From the NCBI RefSeq assembly GCF_028550595.1, contig NZ_JAQQGN010000001.1:310001-374000 (forward strand): a stretch of 64,000 nucleotides of DNA, written 5' to 3'. The translations under genes and the position numbers were made by a program. Within the stretch, counting starts at the first letter, position 1; the number at the start of each line of letters is the position of its first letter. The notes under the pieces are model-generated. The model was not told where the DNA came from. It made no database searches and was given only the letters and a program-made list of their open reading frames with translations. Below, piece by piece: positions 60,822-64,000 of this stretch. Origin of the DNA: Luteimonas sp. BLCC-B24 (lineage in GTDB: Bacteria; Pseudomonadota; Gammaproteobacteria; Xanthomonadales; Xanthomonadaceae).

Positions 60822-61366
60822 CGCTTCGGTTCCTGTTTCCGGGGGCGCGTGGTGCGCGTCGAGGGTGCAACGGTGCCGACGTCGCGCTTGCCGCCGCGCT
60901 TGCCGACGAGTTTCGCCGGGCCCAGCACGATCGCATGCGACAGCGCCTTGCACATGTCGTAGACCGTCAGCGCGGCAACGGTCGCGCCCGTCAGCGCCTC
61001 CATCTCGACTCCGGTGCGATGCGTGGTCTTGACCGTGCAATCGATGCGCAGCTCGCGCTCGCCCTGCCACGCGATCGCAATCGCGATGCCGTCGATCGGC
61101 AGCGGATGGCAGAACGGAATCAGCTCGTGCGTACGCTTGACCGCCATCGTGCCGGCGATGATCGCGGTATCGACGATGCCGCCCTTCGCGCTCTTGAGGC
61201 CGTTGGCCTGCAGCTGAGCGGCCACGTCCGAGGGGAAGCGCACCCGGCATTCGGCGCTGGCGACGCGGGCTGTGGTCGCTTTCGCGGACACGTCGACCAT
61301 GGTCGGCCGGCCGGCGGCGTCGATGTGGGTCAGCGCCACGGGCGCTTCTGGTTTCGTGCGGGGCAT
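60818..61366 (-). CDS. moaC: Cyclic pyranopterin monophosphate synthase
   Basis: A 182-residue MoaC acting after MoaA in molybdopterin formation. The ATG at 61366 gives [68 protein letters not shown] and [10 protein letters not shown] are the conserved active-site segments. The C-terminus has an extra basic tail ([13 protein letters not shown]). Confidence 0.96.
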   Translation of the reverse strand: MPRTKPEAPVALTHIDAAGRPTMVDVSAKATTARVASAECRVRFPSDVAAQLQANGLKSAKGGIVDTAIIAGTMAVKRTHELIPFCHPLPIDGIAIAIAWQGERELRIDCTVKTTHRTGVEMEALTGATVAALTVYDMCKALSHAIVLGPAKLVGKRGGKRDVGTVAPSTRTTRPRKQEPKR

Positions 61367-61815
61367 GCGCCTGCGTCGTAACTGTGGAGCGCCGATGGTA
61401 CCGGGTGAATCCGGAGCGGGCCGCGATGCGGCGGGTCGCCGGTTCGTCTGCGCGCCGCCGCGCGGGAACGCCGGGGGCTCGTGCGTGCGTCGCGCGGGCT
61501 GCGGGGATCCGCCGAAGGCGCCGGAGGCGTGCCACGCGGATGGCGTCGGGCCGAGGGCGCCTCCCCCGTCTCGGGACGGCCACACGGCGAATCGTGCCGT
61601 GTGTCCGGTTTCCGGCGTTCTCCGGCATGTCGATGCGGATCCCGGGAGCACGCCGCGCACTTGGGCGAAGTCGGGATCCCGCGGCTCGGACGCTCGCATC
61701 GATGCAGGGGGCGATCTGCCGGCACCCGGTGAAATCACGTCGCGCGGGAGCGACGGACGCGAGCGCCGGGCCGCGCCTCGCGGGCGCGCGGCGCGGATGA
61801 CCATCGGCGGCCCGC
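61367..61815. other. 449-base gap between moaA and moaC without a recognised gene
   Basis: Frames exist on both strands but are Arg/Pro/Ala-rich with no recognisable start context or family, so I call none. The sequence is very GC-rich with no tRNA, clear terminator or transposon remnant. The moaC promoter must be near its right-hand part, close to 61400. Other moa operons usually have no such gap. Confidence 0.4.
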
Positions 61816-62838
61816 TCAGCCGCCGACCAGGAACATCTCGACCTGCTTGCGGGGTGCGTGCACGCGGCCGCGCAGCTCGCTGTACCGATCCGCGCGGCGC
61901 GACCACAGCGTGGCCAGCCGCGTCGAGAACGCGGCGTCACCCTCTGCGAGCCAGGCGCGCAGCGGCTGGCCGCTGCCGGAGAACAGGCAGGTGTAGAGGC
62001 TGCCGTCGGCCGACACGCGCGCGCGCTGGCAATCACCGCAGAACGGCGCGGTGACTGAACTGATGAAGCCGATCTCGCCCGCACCGTCGGCGAACGCGTG
62101 GCGCTCGGCCACTTCGCCGCGGTAGTTGGCATCCAGCGCGCGCAAGGGCCAGCGGGCATCGATGCGCGCATGCAGCTCGCGTGAGGGGACCACGCGGGCG
62201 CGGTCCCAGCCGTTGCAGGTGCCGACATCCATGTATTCGATGAAACGCAGCACGTGGCCGGTGCCGCGGAAATGCGCAGCCAGGCGCTCGACCTCGTGGT
62301 CGTTGACGCCGCGCTGGACCACGCAGTTGAACTTGATCGCGGAAAACCCCGCACGCTCGGCCGCGGCGATCCCCGCCAGCACATCGTCGATCTCGCCGCG
62401 CCCGCCCGACAGCGTGCGGAACAGCGCGGGGTCCAGCGCATCGAGGCTGATCGTCAGGCGCTGCAACCCGGCGTCGCGCAGCGCCTGCGCATGGCGCGCC
62501 AGCAACGCGGCGTTCGTGGTCATCGCCAGGTCCTCGATACCCGGCACCTTCGCCAGACGCGCGACCAGCGCCGGCAGGCCCTTGCGCAGCAAGGGCTCAC
62601 CGCCGGTCAGACGCAACTTGTGCATGCCCAGACGCGCGAAGCCGCGCACCAGGGTCTCGATCTCGTCGAAGGACAGCCGCCCGGCCTGGTCGAAGCCGTA
62701 GTCGTCGGGCACGCGATCGGCCGGCATGCAGTAGCCGCAGCGGAAATTGCAGGCCTCGATCACCGACAGGCGCAGGTCGTGCAGCGGACGTCCCAGACGA
62801 TCGAGCGGTGCCTGCGCCGGGTCGGGCAGCGCGCTCAT
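61816..62838 (-). CDS. moaA: GTP 3',8-cyclase (radical SAM)
   Basis: A 340-residue radical SAM enzyme starting the molybdenum cofactor pathway. The first iron-sulfur site is Cys30, Cys34, Cys37 in [10 protein letters not shown]. The second has [18 protein letters not shown] near residues 257-275, and [12 protein letters not shown] is the SAM motif. The typical C-terminal GG is the last pair (FLVGG). The ATG at 62838 overlaps the MBL hydrolase stop (ATGA). Confidence 0.95.
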   Translation of the reverse strand: MSALPDPAQAPLDRLGRPLHDLRLSVIEACNFRCGYCMPADRVPDDYGFDQAGRLSFDEIETLVRGFARLGMHKLRLTGGEPLLRKGLPALVARLAKVPGIEDLAMTTNAALLARHAQALRDAGLQRLTISLDALDPALFRTLSGGRGEIDDVLAGIAAAERAGFSAIKFNCVVQRGVNDHEVERLAAHFRGTGHVLRFIEYMDVGTCNGWDRARVVPSRELHARIDARWPLRALDANYRGEVAERHAFADGAGEIGFISSVTAPFCGDCQRARVSADGSLYTCLFSGSGQPLRAWLAEGDAAFSTRLATLWSRRADRYSELRGRVHAPRKQVEMFLVGG

Positions 62839-63602
62839 GCGACAGAAGTCTGCGCAGACCGCGGTGCACGCAATGCGAAGCACGCGCCCGGGCGCGCGAC
62901 GCGATGGCCGCGCGCCTCCAGCGCCGCGCCGTCGGCTTCGCAGGCATAGTGATAAAGCACGCAGCGCGTCAGCAGTTCGCGCGGATATTCGCGTTCGAGA
63001 TCGTCGATGCCGCTGTGCGACGGATTACCGTGCAGACCGCAATCGTGGGCGACGAGTTCATCGCGGTCCGCGAAGCGCGCGAGCATTTCAGGAATCGGCC
63101 GCGTATCCCCGCTCCAGGTCAGGCTGCCCGGCAACCGCAGGCCGTAGGCCGTCTCCGGCCAGTGATGACGGACCGGAAAGACCTCGAACCGCTGCCCGTC
63201 GTGCCAGAACGCATCGCCGACCGGGATCAGCTGGAACGCGTCCCAGAAGTTGGCACCGCCCTCGGCCAGCACGTTGGGATAGTCGCCCACGCGCCGGTGC
63301 AGCAACGGCACCACCGGCGCCGGCACGTAGACCGGCAGGCGTCCGCGTCGCGCGGGATCGAAATAGCGGTCGACGAACAGGCGTTCGAAGCCGGCGACAT
63401 GATCCAGGTGCACATGGGTGACGAACAACGCGCGCGGTGCCTCGCCGTACCGCGCCAGATAGGCGGTCAGGCCTTCGGCGCCGCAGTCGATCGTGAGCCA
63501 CGGCCGGCCGTCCCGCTCGATCGTCGCCATCGGCGAGCCGAGCGCGACCGCCGAGGCATTGCCGACCCCCTGGAAGCGCAGGGCCCAGTCGCAGGCGGCC
63601 AT
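62835..63602 (-). CDS. MBL-fold metallo-hydrolase
   Basis: A 255-residue metallo-beta-lactamase-fold protein. The metal motif THVHLDHVAG and later His/Asp residues (RHHWPETAYG, WSGDTRPIPE, AHDCGLHGN) form the dinuclear site. It resembles RNase Z-like/cAMP phosphodiesterase-type hydrolases with no known substrate. It is coupled by ATGA both to the kinase gene upstream and to moaA. Confidence 0.9.
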   Translation of the reverse strand: MAACDWALRFQGVGNASAVALGSPMATIERDGRPWLTIDCGAEGLTAYLARYGEAPRALFVTHVHLDHVAGFERLFVDRYFDPARRGRLPVYVPAPVVPLLHRRVGDYPNVLAEGGANFWDAFQLIPVGDAFWHDGQRFEVFPVRHHWPETAYGLRLPGSLTWSGDTRPIPEMLARFADRDELVAHDCGLHGNPSHSGIDDLEREYPRELLTRCVLYHYACEADGAALEARGHRVARPGACFALRAPRSAQTSVA

Positions 63603-64000
63603 CAGGTGCCCCGGCTCCACAGCGTGTCGTAGGACCGGCGCAGGCGCGCGAAATCCTCGGCCACCGCCTCGGGCGCGCGCGCGCCGCGCAGCTTCAGCAG
63701 CGAGCGCTCCAGCCGGGCCAGGTTGCGCGCGCGCCAGCGGGTTTCGGGAATGCGCAGCTGGCCGCGATCGAGATCGATCAGCCAGCCCTTGCCCAGCGAG
63801 TCGAACAGGATGTTGTGGGCGTTGAGATCGGCATGGTCGAGACCGGCGCGGTGGAAGCGCGCGATCAGCCGGCCGGTCTGCTCCCAGGGCGCGTCGGCCG
63901 CCGACTCGGCGGCGAGGTCCGCCAGCGAGCGCACGTCGGGCAGGCGTTCAACGAGGATCCAGGCGCGGTAGCTCAGGCCCCGGCGCAGATAGCTCGCGGC
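63602..64000 (-). CDS. 3-deoxy-D-manno-octulosonate kinase-like protein, partial (5' end off window)
   Basis: The C-terminal 132 residues of a WaaP/InaA/KdkA-type kinase that phosphorylates Kdo in the LPS inner core. The catalytic loop is [14 protein letters not shown], and [10 protein letters not shown] holds the metal-binding aspartate. The tail [13 protein letters not shown] fits KdkA. Here the HxD aspartate is present, unlike the pseudokinase at 3537-4325. The start is outside the window. Confidence 0.85.
   Translation of the reverse strand, partial: AASYLRRGLSYRAWILVERLPDVRSLADLAAESAADAPWEQTGRLIARFHRAGLDHADLNAHNILFDSLGKGWLIDLDRGQLRIPETRWRARNLARLERSLLKLRGARAPEAVAEDFARLRRSYDTLWSRGT

Noticed and set aside
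61384-61800. Possible gene in the moaA-moaC gap
   Set aside because: Arg/Ala/Gly-rich translation without domains, opposite to the operon and with no start signal.

Overview
The window is GC-rich and carries a gene order typical of Xanthomonadaceae/Lysobacteraceae (a Lysobacter, Luteimonas or Pseudoxanthomonas-like gammaproteobacterium). The family is inferred from the fab cluster order yceD-rpmF-fabH-(kinase-like)-fabD-fabG-acpP-fabF, the intergenic GATTC-type heptamer repeats and the overall composition. No species can be named from the sequence alone.

Host left arm (1-17.2 kb). A leftward fatty-acid synthesis operon runs from yceD and rpmF to fabF, which is cut by the window edge. A pseudokinase-like membrane protein sits inside it. 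Next come maf, a GT39-type glycosyltransferase and a rightward, translationally coupled MoxR ATPase/DUF58/transglutaminase/lipoprotein operon. A leftward group follows with a HIT protein, recR, a YbaB nucleoid protein and dnaX. The arm ends at tRNA-Ser(GGA).

Prophage (17.3-56.84 kb, about 39.5 kb). A complete-looking lambdoid siphovirus prophage is inserted in the 3' end of tRNA-Ser. It is bounded by 22-bp direct repeats (attL 17305-17326, attR 56820-56841), and the integrase lies just inside attR. The leftward late block, in transcription order, is: a Q-like gene, a candidate pR'/tR', lysis genes (M15 endopeptidase, membrane protein, Rz-like, Rz1-like), HNH nuclease, terS, terL, portal, ClpP-type protease, HK97-type capsid, connectors, tail tube, a G/GT pair with a GGGAAAC slippery site, tape measure, three lambda M/L/K-like tail-tip genes and a J-like tip protein. 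The leftward early block is cro, cII, an O-like replication gene carrying direct repeats, a DnaB-type helicase and a nin-like set (Ref-like nuclease, RuvC-like resolvase, zinc proteins). CI is on the plus strand, followed by a coupled secreted protein. The rightward early operon carries small genes, a KTSC protein, RecT/Bet, a large YqaJ exonuclease, a J-domain protein, an 854-aa helicase-methyltransferase fusion and an AlpA-like excisionase.

Regulation can be read directly. Four 16-bp palindromic operators (consensus GTCTAGANNTCTAGAC) form two pairs, each with 22-bp centre-to-centre spacing. One pair covers the cro promoter and the other the rightward early promoter. Both promoters read TTGACA-N16-TAGACT. 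The cro transcript is predicted to be leaderless.

Host right arm (56.84-64 kb). The displaced tRNA terminator lies just beyond attR. It is followed by a zinc alcohol dehydrogenase, the SRP RNA gene (ffs, minus strand), a lipoprotein, a YVTN beta-propeller protein, moaE, moaD, moaC, a 450-bp gap, moaA, an MBL-fold hydrolase and a partial KdkA-like Kdo kinase.
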